From positions 1-12,403 of the forward strand of contig CAMCOJ010000027.1 of assembly GCA_945876405.1 (NCBI GenBank): a stretch of DNA of 12,403 nucleotides, given 5' to 3'. The DNA is from an uncultured Ruminococcus sp. Lineage in GTDB: Bacteria > Bacillota > Clostridia > Oscillospirales > Ruminococcaceae. Positions 1 through 7,933 of this stretch are shown here, one piece after another; position 1 is the first letter of the stretch; each line of letters begins with the position of its first letter. Both the position numbers and the translations under genes were made by a program. The notes beneath the pieces are model-generated. The model ran no database searches, was not told where the DNA came from, and worked only from the letters and a program-made list of their open reading frames with translations.

Positions 1-574
1 TTCCGTCAATAAAACACGCCGCCCCGTAAAGGACTCCGGACTTCACTGAAGCAACTGTATTCTTTCCGACAATATCAGTAATATGATAATTTTCATCAAT
101 TTCCGGAAGCTGCTCTGCTGATTTATGGAGTGCATCAAACGAAGTTCTTATACCTGGAAAAATTGAATGTCCGAGATATTCCCCCCGGCTGTTTACCGCA
201 CACACCGTTGTCGCAGTTCCAAGATCAAAAACGATAACTGCTTTTTGGTATTTATAATATGCCGATGCCGCACCGCAGATCAAGTCAGCTCCTACTCTTT
301 CAGGATAATCTGTACACACCTTAATTCCTGTATCCAATCTGCCATCAAGGAAAATCACTTTACACTTAAATTTATTCCTTATAACCGAAGACAGATTTTC
401 ATTCTCTGACGGTACAACTGATGAAATAATTGCAGCATTCACATCAAACTTTATATCTTTAAATATTTCATCAGAATAATCACCTGTAGCTGTTCTGAAA
501 CTGCTGACAAGAATATCATCTTTATAAATTGCAAAAACAGTACTTGTGTTCCCTGCATCTGCAGTTAGCAGCAT
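1..574 (-). CDS. coaX: Type III pantothenate kinase, 3' end cut off by window edge
   Basis: Phosphorylates pantothenate with ATP, the first step of coenzyme A synthesis in the cytoplasm. The visible 191 residues begin MLLTADAGNT, which holds the family's DxGNT phosphate-binding motif. PERVGAD follows at about 91-97, DLGTATT at 117-123, FPGIRTS at 139-145 and the NT..S...G motif near 172-180. The family is usually about 255 residues, so roughly the last quarter lies beyond base 1. I chose the ATG at 574-572 because a GGGAG ribosome-binding site lies 8 bases upstream and family members begin this way. In-frame ATG and GTG codons further upstream (581-598) would overlap that site. One oddity is that the usual GADR segment reads GADL, with Leu98 where Arg is typical. 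The gene has its own promoter and follows the GH44 terminator, so it is probably transcribed independently. The family call is secure; activity is not shown. Confidence 0.9.
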   Translation of the reverse strand, partial: MLLTADAGNTSTVFAIYKDDILVSSFRTATGDYSDEIFKDIKFDVNAAIISSVVPSENENLSSVIRNKFKCKVIFLDGRLDTGIKVCTDYPERVGADLICGAASAYYKYQKAVIVFDLGTATTVCAVNSRGEYLGHSIFPGIRTSFDALHKSAEQLPEIDENYHITDIVGKNTVASVKSGVLYGAACFIDG

Positions 575-621
575 TGTATCCACTCCCATCATCATCATTA
601 TTATTACTTTTTGATTACTTA

Positions 622-650
622 ATGATATCACAACATTTTTCTCATGTCAA
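622..650 (-). promoter_or_regulatory. Predicted sigma-70/SigA promoter of coaX
   Basis: On the minus strand TTGACA (650-645) is followed after 17 bases by TATCAT (627-622), preceded by TGA, which gives an extended -10. It lies about 50 bases upstream of the coaX start. This is motif matching only; no start site is known. Confidence 0.7.
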
Positions 651-682
651 TAAAAATCACATACATTTCGTACAATGTACAC

Positions 683-721
683 AAAAAAACAACCAGCGCT
701 GAAGCAACCGGTTGTTTTTTT
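683..721 (-). terminator. Rho-independent terminator after the GH44 gene
   Basis: Read on the minus strand, ACAACC and GGTTGT form a stem extended by an A-tract and T-tract (arms 684-694 and 710-720) around a 15-base loop, ending in a run of seven T. It sits 28 bases after the GH44 stop. Because both flanks are A/T runs it could also act on the plus strand, but no plus-strand gene approaches from the left. Confidence 0.8.
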
Positions 722-748
722 ACTGTTTAAGAGAATTATGATTTAAAA

Positions 749-3592
749 TCAGAATTTTTCAATAATCTTTGAAAGGAACTGTCTCATACGTGCAAGGTCA
801 GCCAATGTTATTTTTCCGTCCTTGTCGACGTCCGCAGCTTTTTCATTATCACCACTAAGATCATGCTCGCCAATAAGATTAAGGCTAAGAAAGGTTAAAT
901 CCGTTACATCCACCCTTCCGTTTCCGTCAACATCACCAATTATCAATTCAAGTGTTTCTGAAGGTTCTGTTGTTTCAGGTGCAGGGGTGGTAACTGCAGG
1001 TGGTGTTGTTACAGGAGTATCACCAGATTCACCTGAGGATTCCTTAAGAAGTGTTGCACTCTTGAGTGTTACCTTGCTGTGATCCGAGTCATCCCAGTTT
1101 TCATCAGCAACATACCATGTCTGGAATGTAAGGCTCTTCTGGTTCTTTATAATCTCAACAGCTGCTGCAAGAAGTTTCTCATCAGTTGAATCCTCGCCGT
1201 CTTCAACAGATGTATCAGTTGCTCCGGCAGGTTCCGTAAGATCTACTTCAACCTTACCCGATTTCTTTGCTTCCCAGCTGTAATGTACCCAGTACGGTTT
1301 ACCGTCAATTTCAACATTTGTGTCAAGACATCCGTTAGCAAGTGTAGTATCTTTTACTTCAATGTCAAGAACAATCTTGCCTCCGCCTAGCTTTTCATCA
1401 AAGCTGAGCTTGTAGTTTCCTGCAACCTTGTCTTCAGTAACCTTACCTTCATACGAAACAGGTTCATTTACTGCAGGGGCATTTGTCTGTTTCTTAATCT
1501 GAGCACCCTTAAGTGTTACCTTGCTGTGATCTGAATCATCCCAGTTTTCATCAGCAACATACCATGTCTGGAATGAAACAGTCTTCATTTTCTTTATTTC
1601 TTCTGCAAGAGCAGCAAGAAGAACTTCATCTGTGTTATCCTTTTCATCACCGGCTGTGATATTCATAGCACCTGTAAGATTCATAAGATCAAGTTCAACC
1701 TTACCTGATGTTGTTGCAGCCCAGTTGCAGTGTGCCCAGTAATCATCTCCCTGATACTTGACACTGAAGTCAACACATCCGTTGGCTGACTGAGTTCCGT
1801 CAAGAGCAATATCAAGTACAATCTTATTTCCGTTAAGTGTTTCAGGGAAGGTTATTGAATAATCACCGGCTTTCTTACCTGCTGTTACTTTACCATCAAT
1901 ATATTCGTATGTTGGCTTGGTAACTTCAGCAACCGGTCTGTATGCATTTACGTCATCTGAAATAACAACTTCTGCAATTGCAAGAGGCGGAATCTCAACA
2001 GTAAGACTGTTATTTTTAATTTCGTCATAACTTACAGTATGGATGATTTCTTCAGTTTCACCTGAAAGAATGTATACAGCAGCGTTCTTGTATTCTGTAT
2101 CTGCGCCCTTAAGATCGATAATTGCATTTTCAGACTTTTTCTGATCCTTGTTTGTGATAATTACATTAACTTCACCCTGATCGCCATCCTGAAGTGAAGC
2201 ATAACATGTTGATTTTATGTAATCATCTGTCTTACTTTCAATAAGAGTATTACCGAATTCAGAACCTTCACCGTCATAGTTTGTGAAAAGGTTGATTGCG
2301 CTGTACTGATAAGGAACATCATCAGCCCAGAGTGTAGCGTAGTAAACGTCATTGTTTGCAAATGTACCAAGAGCGTCAACCTCTGCAATGGCCCCTGCAA
2401 CTGAATTACCGCCTCCGAAATCATATTCTGTTACAGCAAGCTTTGTGCCAGGATAGTACTTATCAATTGATTCCTTCATCTTTGTAAGAATCGGAATATT
2501 CTGCTGACACCATTCACCGATCCAGCTGTTTTCCTTGTAGTCTTTTTCAATAAGTGTTCTGTAAGCCTGTGTAAGTTCATCAACACCTTTTTCGTGATCA
2601 GCAGGGTGTGTTGTTGAAAGGCACATACGGGTATCGCAGTCAGGGCATTTTGCTTCAGAATAATAATGAACGTCAAGTACGTCGAGAAGTCTCTGTCCTG
2701 ATTCTTCTTCTGCCTTCTTCATCTGTTCAAGGTAATATGAGATAAACCAGTCATACTTTCCGTCAGCATTTATATTCTTCCAGTCTGCACCAACATCGTC
2801 AGCGCTTAACTGTACAAATGCTGTGTAACCGAAAAGTGCAGGTCCGAATATCTCTGCATTTGAGTCAATTGACTTGATAGCTTTAGCTGTATCAACTGAC
2901 TTCTTAAGAAGTTCATCAGCTGTTACAATATCTCCGTGAATCCTTGAATGTGTATGATGCCAAAGTCCCGGTTCATTGTCAAGGCTCCATCCCTGAATAC
3001 CTGTTTCTGTTGTGGAATCACCAATCTTGTTTACAACATAATTTACATATTCATCAATATATACCTTACCGTCTGTAAGATCAGGTGTAAGTGACAGATC
3101 TGCACCCTTTGAAGCAATTACTTCATTCCATCTTTTGCTTGGTGCAGCTTCTTCTTCAGTTACTGTACCAGCTTTATCAGCAGCTACATAACCAGCCATC
3201 TGAGCAGTGGCAAGTTTATAGTCTATACTACCCTTGGTTGCTTCTTTCGAAAGTGTCTGTACACAGTCTGCAGGTTCTGATGATGATGAAAGATAGTCAT
3301 CAGAAGAATGCTTCCAGTCTGAACCAGCGCTTGAGTAGTTTGTTTCCCAGTTATAAGCGGAGTAACGGTTACCGCCCTGACGAACAGATTTTACTTTAAG
3401 TGACTTGTCAAGACCGTGTTCGTTTATTCCAAAGATATACGGACTGATAGCCTTACCCTTATCACCCACGTTTACTGTTACGCCCATATCATAAGATGCT
3501 GTACCCTCTTCAGCATAAACTGCTGGATTAACAGCTAAAACTGTCATCAGTAAAGCAGTTGTTAATGCACTTACCTTTTTTAATTTGTTCAT
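749..3592 (-). CDS. Secreted GH44 endoglucanase/xyloglucanase with two tandem binding-type modules and dockerin
   Basis: Predicted cellulosomal enzyme of 947 residues that cleaves internal beta-1,4-glucan bonds; GH44 members act on carboxymethylcellulose, xyloglucan and mixed plant glucans. Residues 1-27 are a signal peptide (basic start, hydrophobic core, cleavage after VYA). Residues of about 33-545 match GH44: RQGGNRYSAYNWE at 71-83, GSDWKHSSD at 90-98, the likely acid/base Glu207 in LDNEP, and the likely nucleophile Glu389 in AVTEYDFGG. Two homologous modules of about 140 residues follow (about 563-702 and 714-850), probably carbohydrate-binding, then a Thr/Pro/Glu linker (about 852-882). 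The end is a dockerin with two calcium loops, 887-898 (DVDGNGRVDVTD) and 921-932 (DVDKDGKITLAD). An AAGGAAG ribosome-binding site lies 6 bases before the ATG. The gene follows the tuf terminator but has its own promoter. A cysteine cluster (C316, C319, C324) inside the catalytic domain is unexplained. GH44 and dockerin are near certain; substrate preference is inferred. Confidence 0.95.
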   Translation of the reverse strand: MNKLKKVSALTTALLMTVLAVNPAVYAEEGTASYDMGVTVNVGDKGKAISPYIFGINEHGLDKSLKVKSVRQGGNRYSAYNWETNYSSAGSDWKHSSDDYLSSSSEPADCVQTLSKEATKGSIDYKLATAQMAGYVAADKAGTVTEEEAAPSKRWNEVIASKGADLSLTPDLTDGKVYIDEYVNYVVNKIGDSTTETGIQGWSLDNEPGLWHHTHSRIHGDIVTADELLKKSVDTAKAIKSIDSNAEIFGPALFGYTAFVQLSADDVGADWKNINADGKYDWFISYYLEQMKKAEEESGQRLLDVLDVHYYSEAKCPDCDTRMCLSTTHPADHEKGVDELTQAYRTLIEKDYKENSWIGEWCQQNIPILTKMKESIDKYYPGTKLAVTEYDFGGGNSVAGAIAEVDALGTFANNDVYYATLWADDVPYQYSAINLFTNYDGEGSEFGNTLIESKTDDYIKSTCYASLQDGDQGEVNVIITNKDQKKSENAIIDLKGADTEYKNAAVYILSGETEEIIHTVSYDEIKNNSLTVEIPPLAIAEVVISDDVNAYRPVAEVTKPTYEYIDGKVTAGKKAGDYSITFPETLNGNKIVLDIALDGTQSANGCVDFSVKYQGDDYWAHCNWAATTSGKVELDLMNLTGAMNITAGDEKDNTDEVLLAALAEEIKKMKTVSFQTWYVADENWDDSDHSKVTLKGAQIKKQTNAPAVNEPVSYEGKVTEDKVAGNYKLSFDEKLGGGKIVLDIEVKDTTLANGCLDTNVEIDGKPYWVHYSWEAKKSGKVEVDLTEPAGATDTSVEDGEDSTDEKLLAAAVEIIKNQKSLTFQTWYVADENWDDSDHSKVTLKSATLLKESSGESGDTPVTTPPAVTTPAPETTEPSETLELIIGDVDGNGRVDVTDLTFLSLNLIGEHDLSGDNEKAADVDKDGKITLADLARMRQFLSKIIEKF
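752..943 (-). other. Dockerin domain coding segment
   Basis: Encodes residues 884-947 of the GH44 protein. Two EF-hand-like calcium loops each have Asp at positions 1, 3 and 12 and Asn or Asp at 5, followed by helices LTFLSLNLIG and LARMRQFLSKII. Positions 10-11 of the loops differ (Val-Thr against Leu-Ala), so the two halves are not equivalent at the usual cohesin-recognition sites. This places the enzyme on a scaffoldin or another cohesin carrier, which is not in this window. Confidence 0.93.
1043..1453 (-). repeat. Tandem candidate carbohydrate-binding module, second copy
   Basis: Encodes residues of about 714-850. It is homologous to the copy at 1487-1906; shared blocks include GKVT, KIVLDI, ANGC, YW.H..W, SGKVE.DL, TDE.LLAA and a 22-residue block from F823 to K844 that is identical in both. 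The DNA of that block (1066-1128) differs from the other copy at only 2 of 63 bases. The module is rich in aromatic residues (W768, W773, W826, W833), fitting a sugar-binding beta-sandwich. It may belong to a binding-module family described with Ruminococcus flavefaciens GH44 enzymes (CBM76 is my guess), but I cannot confirm this by eye. Confidence 0.75.
1487..1906 (-). repeat. Tandem candidate carbohydrate-binding module, first copy
   Basis: Encodes residues of about 563-702, directly after the GH44 catalytic domain. It is about half identical to the downstream copy, except for the segment F674-K695, which is identical. The matching DNA is 1513-1575. It ends in a KKQTNAPAVNEP spacer leading into the second copy. 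It has one extra cysteine (C622) that the second copy lacks, while C606 and C755 are in equivalent positions. Confidence 0.75.
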
Positions 3593-3623
3593 TGGTATCT
3601 TCCTTTCGGGAATTTAAGTAATT

Positions 3624-3643
3624 TTAAGCTTAATACGCTTAAT
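3624..3643. promoter_or_regulatory. Palindrome and short direct repeat in the GH44 mRNA leader
   Basis: TTAAGCTTAA (3624-3633) is a perfect 10-base palindrome. It overlaps a 9-base-spaced direct repeat, GCTTAATAC then GCTTAAT (3628-3643). It lies just downstream of the predicted transcription start (about 3654), where a repressor could block transcription. The region is AT-rich, so chance is a real alternative. Confidence 0.3.
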
Positions 3644-3660
3644 TTCATTTCCTGTTTAAT

Positions 3661-3689
3661 ATTATACTACATAAAATTCGTTTTGTAAA
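3661..3689 (-). promoter_or_regulatory. Predicted promoter of the GH44 gene
   Basis: On the minus strand TTTACA (3689-3684) and TATAAT (3666-3661) are separated by exactly 17 bases. The predicted start near 3654 gives a leader of about 60 bases. This shows the enzyme gene need not depend on read-through from tuf. Confidence 0.7.
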
Positions 3690-3736
3690 TAACTTTTAGA
3701 AAATTACAGTTAAATTATCTATTTTTCACAAATCAA

Positions 3737-3750
3737 ATTAAACGTTTACA
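3737..3750. promoter_or_regulatory. cre-like / LacI-family operator candidate upstream of GH44
   Basis: ATTAAACGTTTACA contains the perfect palindrome TAAACGTTTA (3739-3748) and matches 9 of the 11 fixed positions of the catabolite-responsive element TGNAAACGNTTNCA. It lies about 48 bases upstream of the -35 of the GH44 promoter. LacI-type regulators, including CcpA, bind such sites at sugar-use genes in Firmicutes. Binding here is inferred, and the position upstream of -35 would suit activation as well as repression. Confidence 0.4.
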
Positions 3751-3770
3751 CATATAAATAATTTATTGTA

Positions 3771-3806
3771 AAAAAAACAGCAGGTGCATTTCTGCACCTA
3801 CTGTTT
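3771..3806 (-). terminator. Rho-independent terminator of the str operon, after tuf
   Basis: On the minus strand a 13-base-pair stem (3805-3793 with 3788-3776, one T-G pair) closes a GAAA tetraloop and runs into a tract of T. It starts 31 bases after the tuf stop and cleanly separates the str operon from the GH44 gene. Confidence 0.92.
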
Positions 3807-3836
3807 CATATATTAACTTGATAATAATTCAGTTAA

Positions 3837-5036
3837 TTATTCGTTGATAGCTGTAACAACGCCTGAACCTACTGTACGACCGCCTTCACGAATAGCGAAA
3901 CGAAGTCCTTCTTCGATAGCGATTGGTGTGATAAGTTCAACGTCCATTTCAACGTTATCACCAGGCATGCACATTTCCTTATCAGCTGGAAGTGTGATTA
4001 CGCCAGTAACGTCTGTTGTTCTGAAATAGAACTGTGGTCTGTAGTTGTTAAAGAATGGAGTATGACGACCGCCTTCTTCCTTCTTAAGAACGTATACCTG
4101 ACCGTGGAACTTTGTGTGTGGCTTGATTGAGCCTGGCTTACAAAGAACCTGTCCTCTTTCGATATCTGATCTCTGAACACCACGGAGAAGAGCACCGATG
4201 TTATCGCCTGCCTCAGCGTAGTCAAGAATTTTTCTGAACATTTCGATACCTGTAACAACTGTCTTGGAGCTTTCATTCTTAAGACCAACGATTTCAACTT
4301 CGTCAGAAGTCTTGAGCTGACCTCTTTCAACTCTACCAGTAGCAACTGTACCACGACCTGTGATTGTGAATACGTCTTCAACTGGCATAAGGAATGGGAG
4401 ATCTGACTTTCTTTCTGGTGTTGGAATGTATGAGTCAACAGCGTCCATAAGTTCAAGGATACAAGCGTAAGCTGGATCGTTGATATCATCCGGAGCTTCA
4501 AGAGCCTTAAGAGCTGAACCCTTGATGATTGGTGTTTCATCGCCAGGGAATTCATACTTGTCAAGTGTTTCACGGATGTCCATTTCAACGAGTTCGAGAA
4601 GTTCTTCGTCGTCAACCTGGTCAGCCTTGTTCATGAATACAACGATGTATGGAACGCCAACCTGACGAGCAAGAAGGAGATGTTCCTTTGTCTGAGCCAT
4701 AGGGCCGTCTGATGAAGCAACAACGAGAATTGCGCCGTCCATCTGAGCAGCACCAGTGATCATGTTCTTAACATAGTCAGCGTGGCCTGGGCAGTCAACG
4801 TGAGCGTAGTGACGGTTCTTTGTCTCGTACTCAACGTGAGCTGTGTTGATTGTGATACCTCTTTCTCTTTCTTCCGGAGCAGAGTCGATGTTAGCATAGT
4901 CCTTCTTTTCAGCAAGGCCCTGAAGTGCAAGAGTCTTTGTGATAGCTGCTGTAAGAGTTGTTTTACCGTGGTCAACGTGACCGATTGTACCAATATTTAC
5001 GTGTGGTTTATTACGTTCAAATTTTTCCTTTGCCAT
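3837..5036 (-). CDS. tuf: Translation elongation factor Tu
   Basis: GTPase that delivers aminoacyl-tRNA to the ribosome; 399 residues, normal for the family. G-domain motifs are GHVDHGKT (19-26), DCPGHADY (81-88) and NKAD (136-139), followed by the two beta-barrel domains to the ending VVTAINE. I start at the ATG 5036-5034, giving MAKEKFERN, with GGAGG 9 bases upstream. A longer frame opening with TTG at 5054 would translate the ribosome-binding site and is rejected. It is the last gene of rpsL-rpsG-fusA-tuf, 126 bases after fusA, with a likely internal promoter in that gap and a strong terminator after it, so extra tuf transcript is expected. Confidence 0.98.
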   Translation of the reverse strand: MAKEKFERNKPHVNIGTIGHVDHGKTTLTAAITKTLALQGLAEKKDYANIDSAPEERERGITINTAHVEYETKNRHYAHVDCPGHADYVKNMITGAAQMDGAILVVASSDGPMAQTKEHLLLARQVGVPYIVVFMNKADQVDDEELLELVEMDIRETLDKYEFPGDETPIIKGSALKALEAPDDINDPAYACILELMDAVDSYIPTPERKSDLPFLMPVEDVFTITGRGTVATGRVERGQLKTSDEVEIVGLKNESSKTVVTGIEMFRKILDYAEAGDNIGALLRGVQRSDIERGQVLCKPGSIKPHTKFHGQVYVLKKEEGGRHTPFFNNYRPQFYFRTTDVTGVITLPADKEMCMPGDNVEMDVELITPIAIEEGLRFAIREGGRTVGSGVVTAINE

Positions 5037-5088
5037 TGGAATTTTCCTCCTCAAAAATTTATAGTTATAGATTTATACTATGATATCA

Positions 5089-5117
5089 ATTTTAACAGAT
5101 ATCAAATATAAATTCAA
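5089..5117 (-). promoter_or_regulatory. Possible internal promoter for tuf
   Basis: In the AT-rich fusA-tuf gap, TTGAAT (5117-5112) and TAAAAT (5094-5089) lie 17 bases apart on the minus strand, 53 bases or more before tuf. The -35 matches consensus at only four positions. No hairpin terminator of useful strength is visible after fusA, so this would add to operon transcription, not replace it. Confidence 0.45.
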
Positions 5118-5162
5118 GTGTTTTTTGAAAATATTTAAAAAATATTTACAAACATGCAAAAA

Positions 5163-7247
5163 TTATTCGCTTGCCTTGCCTCTCTTGCTGATAATTCTTT
5201 CAGCAATTGACTTAGGAACTTCGATATAGCTGTGTGGTTCCATTGAGTACTGTCCACGACCCTGTGTCTTTGAACGGAGGTCATTTGAGTAGCCGAACAT
5301 TTCTGAAAGCGGAACAAGACAGTCAACCTGAACTGAACCAGGTCTTGTTTCCTGACCGAGGATCTGGCCTCTTCTTGAGTTAAGGTCACCGATAACAGTA
5401 CCGAGGTAGTCATCAGGAACAATAACAGAAACCTTCATGATAGGTTCGAGGATAACAGCGTTTGCCTTTCTCATAGCTTCCTTGAAAGCCATAGAACCGG
5501 CAATCTTAAATGCCATTTCAGATGAGTCAACTTCATGGTATGAACCGTCATAGAGATCAACCTTAACGTCAACTACCTGGTAACCAGCGAGTATACCAGC
5601 CTGCATTGCACCCTGAATACCACTGTCAACAGCAGGGATATATTCCTTAGGGATAGAACCACCGACAACGGAGTTCTTGAATTCGTAGCCCTTACCTGAC
5701 TCGTTAGGCTCAACTCTGATCTTAACGTGTCCGTACTGACCCTTACCACCTGACTGACGTGCATACTTCATGTCAACATCAGCAGATCCCTTAATTGTTT
5801 CCTTATATGAAACCTGTGGAGCACCTACGTTAGCTTCAACCTTGAACTCACGGAGAAGTCTGTCAACAATGATATCGAGGTGGAGCTCACCCATACCAGC
5901 GATGATAGTCTGTCCTGTTTCTTCATCAGTCCATGTCTTGAATGTAGGGTCTTCTTCAGCAAGCTTTGAAAGGGCGATACCCATCTTTTCCTGGCCTGCC
6001 TTTGTCTTAGGTTCAATAGCGAGATTGATAACCGGTTCCGGGAATTCCATAGATTCGAGGATAACCGGGTGCTTTTCGTCACAGAGTGTATCACCTGTAG
6101 TTGTGTTCTTAAGGCCAACTGCAGCTGCGATATCACCAGCGTAAACTGTTTCGATATCCTTTCTGTGATTTGAGTGCATCTGAAGGATACGTCCGATTCT
6201 TTCCTTGTTGTCCTTAGTCGCATTCAGTACTGATGAACCAGCAGTGATTGAACCTGAGTAAACACGGAAGAAGCAGAGCTTACCAACAAACGGGTCTGTT
6301 GCAATCTTAAATGCGAGAGCTGCAAACGGTTCATCATCTGATGAAGGACGTACGCATTCTTCATCTGTGTCAGGATTGATACCCTTGATAGCAGGTACAT
6401 CAACAGGTGAAGGCATATAGTCAACAACAGCGTCAAGAAGTTTCTGAACACCCTTGTTCTTGTATGAAGTACCACATACTACAGGAACCATTTCGTTAGC
6501 AATTGTTGCCTTTCTTATGCAGCTTTTGATTTCTTCAATAGTGAGTTCTTCACCAGCGAAGTATTTTTCCATGAGAGCTTCATCCTGTTCAGCAACGTGT
6601 TCAAGGAGAGACTCACGGTATTCAGCAGCCTTATCAGCCATATCAGCTGGAATTTCTTCCACTCTGATATCTTTTCCAAGGTCATCATAGTAAACATATG
6701 CTTTCATTTCAACTAAGTCGATGATTCCCTTGAACGTTTCTTCAGAACCGATAGGAAGCTGGATCGGAACAGCGTTACAGTGTAATCTGTCCTTCATCAT
6801 GCTTACAACACGGTAGAAGTCAGCACCCATAATGTCCATCTTATTTACATAAGCCATTCTAGGTACCTTGTAGTTATCAGCCTGACGCCATACAGTTTCA
6901 GACTGTGGTTCAACACCGCCCTTAGCACAGAAAACTGTTACAGAACCGTCGAGTACTCTTAATGAACGCTCAACTTCAACTGTAAAGTCAACGTGTCCAG
7001 GTGTGTCGATAATATTGATTCTATGACCTGACCAGTAAGCTGTTGTAGCAGCAGAAGTAATTGTGATACCTCTTTCCTGCTCCTGCTCCATCCAGTCCAT
7101 TGTAGCAGAACCTTCGTGAGTTTCACCAATCTTGTGATTGATACCTGTGTAGAACAGGATACGCTCAGTAGTGGTTGTCTTACCTGCGTCAATGTGAGCC
7201 ATGATACCAATGTTTCTTGTATTCTCAAGTGAACAATCTCTTGGCAT
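5163..7247 (-). CDS. fusA: Translation elongation factor G
   Basis: GTPase that drives ribosomal translocation and, with ribosome recycling factor, subunit splitting. The 694-residue length is typical. Visible motifs are AHIDAGKT (17-24), the switch segment QERGITI (57-63), DTPGHVDF (81-88) and NKMD (135-138), followed by domains II to V ending near KRGKASE. GGAGG lies 7 bases before the ATG. It is the third gene of the str operon, 35 bases after rpsG, and conserved throughout with no frame break. This is the housekeeping EF-G and not a Tet(M)-like ribosome protection protein, because it keeps the full EF-G motif set and str-operon position. Confidence 0.98.
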   Translation of the reverse strand: MPRDCSLENTRNIGIMAHIDAGKTTTTERILFYTGINHKIGETHEGSATMDWMEQEQERGITITSAATTAYWSGHRINIIDTPGHVDFTVEVERSLRVLDGSVTVFCAKGGVEPQSETVWRQADNYKVPRMAYVNKMDIMGADFYRVVSMMKDRLHCNAVPIQLPIGSEETFKGIIDLVEMKAYVYYDDLGKDIRVEEIPADMADKAAEYRESLLEHVAEQDEALMEKYFAGEELTIEEIKSCIRKATIANEMVPVVCGTSYKNKGVQKLLDAVVDYMPSPVDVPAIKGINPDTDEECVRPSSDDEPFAALAFKIATDPFVGKLCFFRVYSGSITAGSSVLNATKDNKERIGRILQMHSNHRKDIETVYAGDIAAAVGLKNTTTGDTLCDEKHPVILESMEFPEPVINLAIEPKTKAGQEKMGIALSKLAEEDPTFKTWTDEETGQTIIAGMGELHLDIIVDRLLREFKVEANVGAPQVSYKETIKGSADVDMKYARQSGGKGQYGHVKIRVEPNESGKGYEFKNSVVGGSIPKEYIPAVDSGIQGAMQAGILAGYQVVDVKVDLYDGSYHEVDSSEMAFKIAGSMAFKEAMRKANAVILEPIMKVSVIVPDDYLGTVIGDLNSRRGQILGQETRPGSVQVDCLVPLSEMFGYSNDLRSKTQGRGQYSMEPHSYIEVPKSIAERIISKRGKASE

Positions 7248-7282
7248 ACTTAAACCTCCGTATTATACAATAACAGATGCTA

Positions 7283-7753
7283 TTACCAGCGGTAATGTGC
7301 AAATGCCTTGTTAGCTTCAGCCATCTTATGTGTGTCTTCACGCTTCTTGCAAGAACCGCCAGTACCGTTAAGAGCATCAAGGATCTCACCAGCGAGCTTT
7401 TCCTTCATTGTCTTTTCGTTTCTAAGTCTTGAATACTTTGTGATCCATCTTAAACCTAATGTCTGACGTCTCTCCGGACGAACTTCCATTGGTACCTGGT
7501 AAGTAGCACCACCCATTCTGCGTGCCTTTACTTCGAGAACCGGCATAATGTTTTCCATTGCCTTCTCGAAAACCTCCAGAGCATTTTCACCTGTCTTTTC
7601 AGCGACAATTTCAAATGCTTCGTAAACGATCTTCTGTGCAACACCCTTTTTACCATCAAGCATTATGTTGTTGATTAAGCGTGTTACCAGCTTTGAATTG
7701 TAAAGCGGATCCTGTAATACATCACGCTTTGCGATATTACCTCTTCTTGGCAT
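7283..7753 (-). CDS. rpsG: 30S ribosomal protein S7
   Basis: Primary 16S rRNA-binding protein that organises the head of the 30S subunit. It has 156 residues, the standard bacterial length, beginning [18 protein letters not shown], with the conserved [16 protein letters not shown] stretch and the ending [14 protein letters not shown] lies 9 bases before the ATG. It follows rpsL after an unusually long 180-base gap and precedes fusA by 35 bases. In E. coli S7 represses its own operon by binding the rpsL-rpsG spacer; whether that applies here is unknown. Confidence 0.98.
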   Translation of the reverse strand: MPRRGNIAKRDVLQDPLYNSKLVTRLINNIMLDGKKGVAQKIVYEAFEIVAEKTGENALEVFEKAMENIMPVLEVKARRMGGATYQVPMEVRPERRQTLGLRWITKYSRLRNEKTMKEKLAGEILDALNGTGGSCKKREDTHKMAEANKAFAHYRW

Positions 7754-7933
7754 TTTCGCTTCCCTCCTTCATATAATTGTAAATGAACTCATAGGTACTC
7801 GTTTGATCTTTAATGATCACCCGTCAAGACCATGCAGAGAGGTATATAAGTAAATCTATATAATCTCCACATTAAATCCTGTGGTAGTTGAATCCTATAT
7901 TAATAAAATGTTTTGACCGGTATCAGCTTTTAA
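7754..7933 (-). other. 180-base rpsL-rpsG spacer with small potential RNA hairpins
   Basis: No gene is visible here. On the minus strand three short stems can form: CCACA/TGTGG (7884-7880 with 7871-7867), TATATA/TATATA (7862-7857 with 7848-7843) and TGATC/GATCA (7819-7815 with 7808-7804). I see no convincing promoter or terminator. The position corresponds to the spacer bound by S7 in E. coli. Confidence 0.35.

Noticed and set aside
167..409. 80-codon plus-strand open frame
   Set aside because: Antisense to coaX, which has clear motifs; no ribosome-binding site or recognisable protein.
3998..4615. 205-codon open frame inside tuf
   Set aside because: Same strand, shifted frame within a perfectly conserved gene; the translation is low-complexity and matches nothing known to me. 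It is a shadow of tuf codon usage.
5037..5054. Longer EF-Tu beginning [10 protein letters not shown]
   Set aside because: The extension starts with TTG and translates the GGAGG ribosome-binding site; EF-Tu begins at MAKEKFERN.
5120..5160. AT-only inverted repeat after fusA as a terminator
   Set aside because: The stem has no G-C pairs and lies within a generally AT-rich gap, so it would be too weak to terminate.
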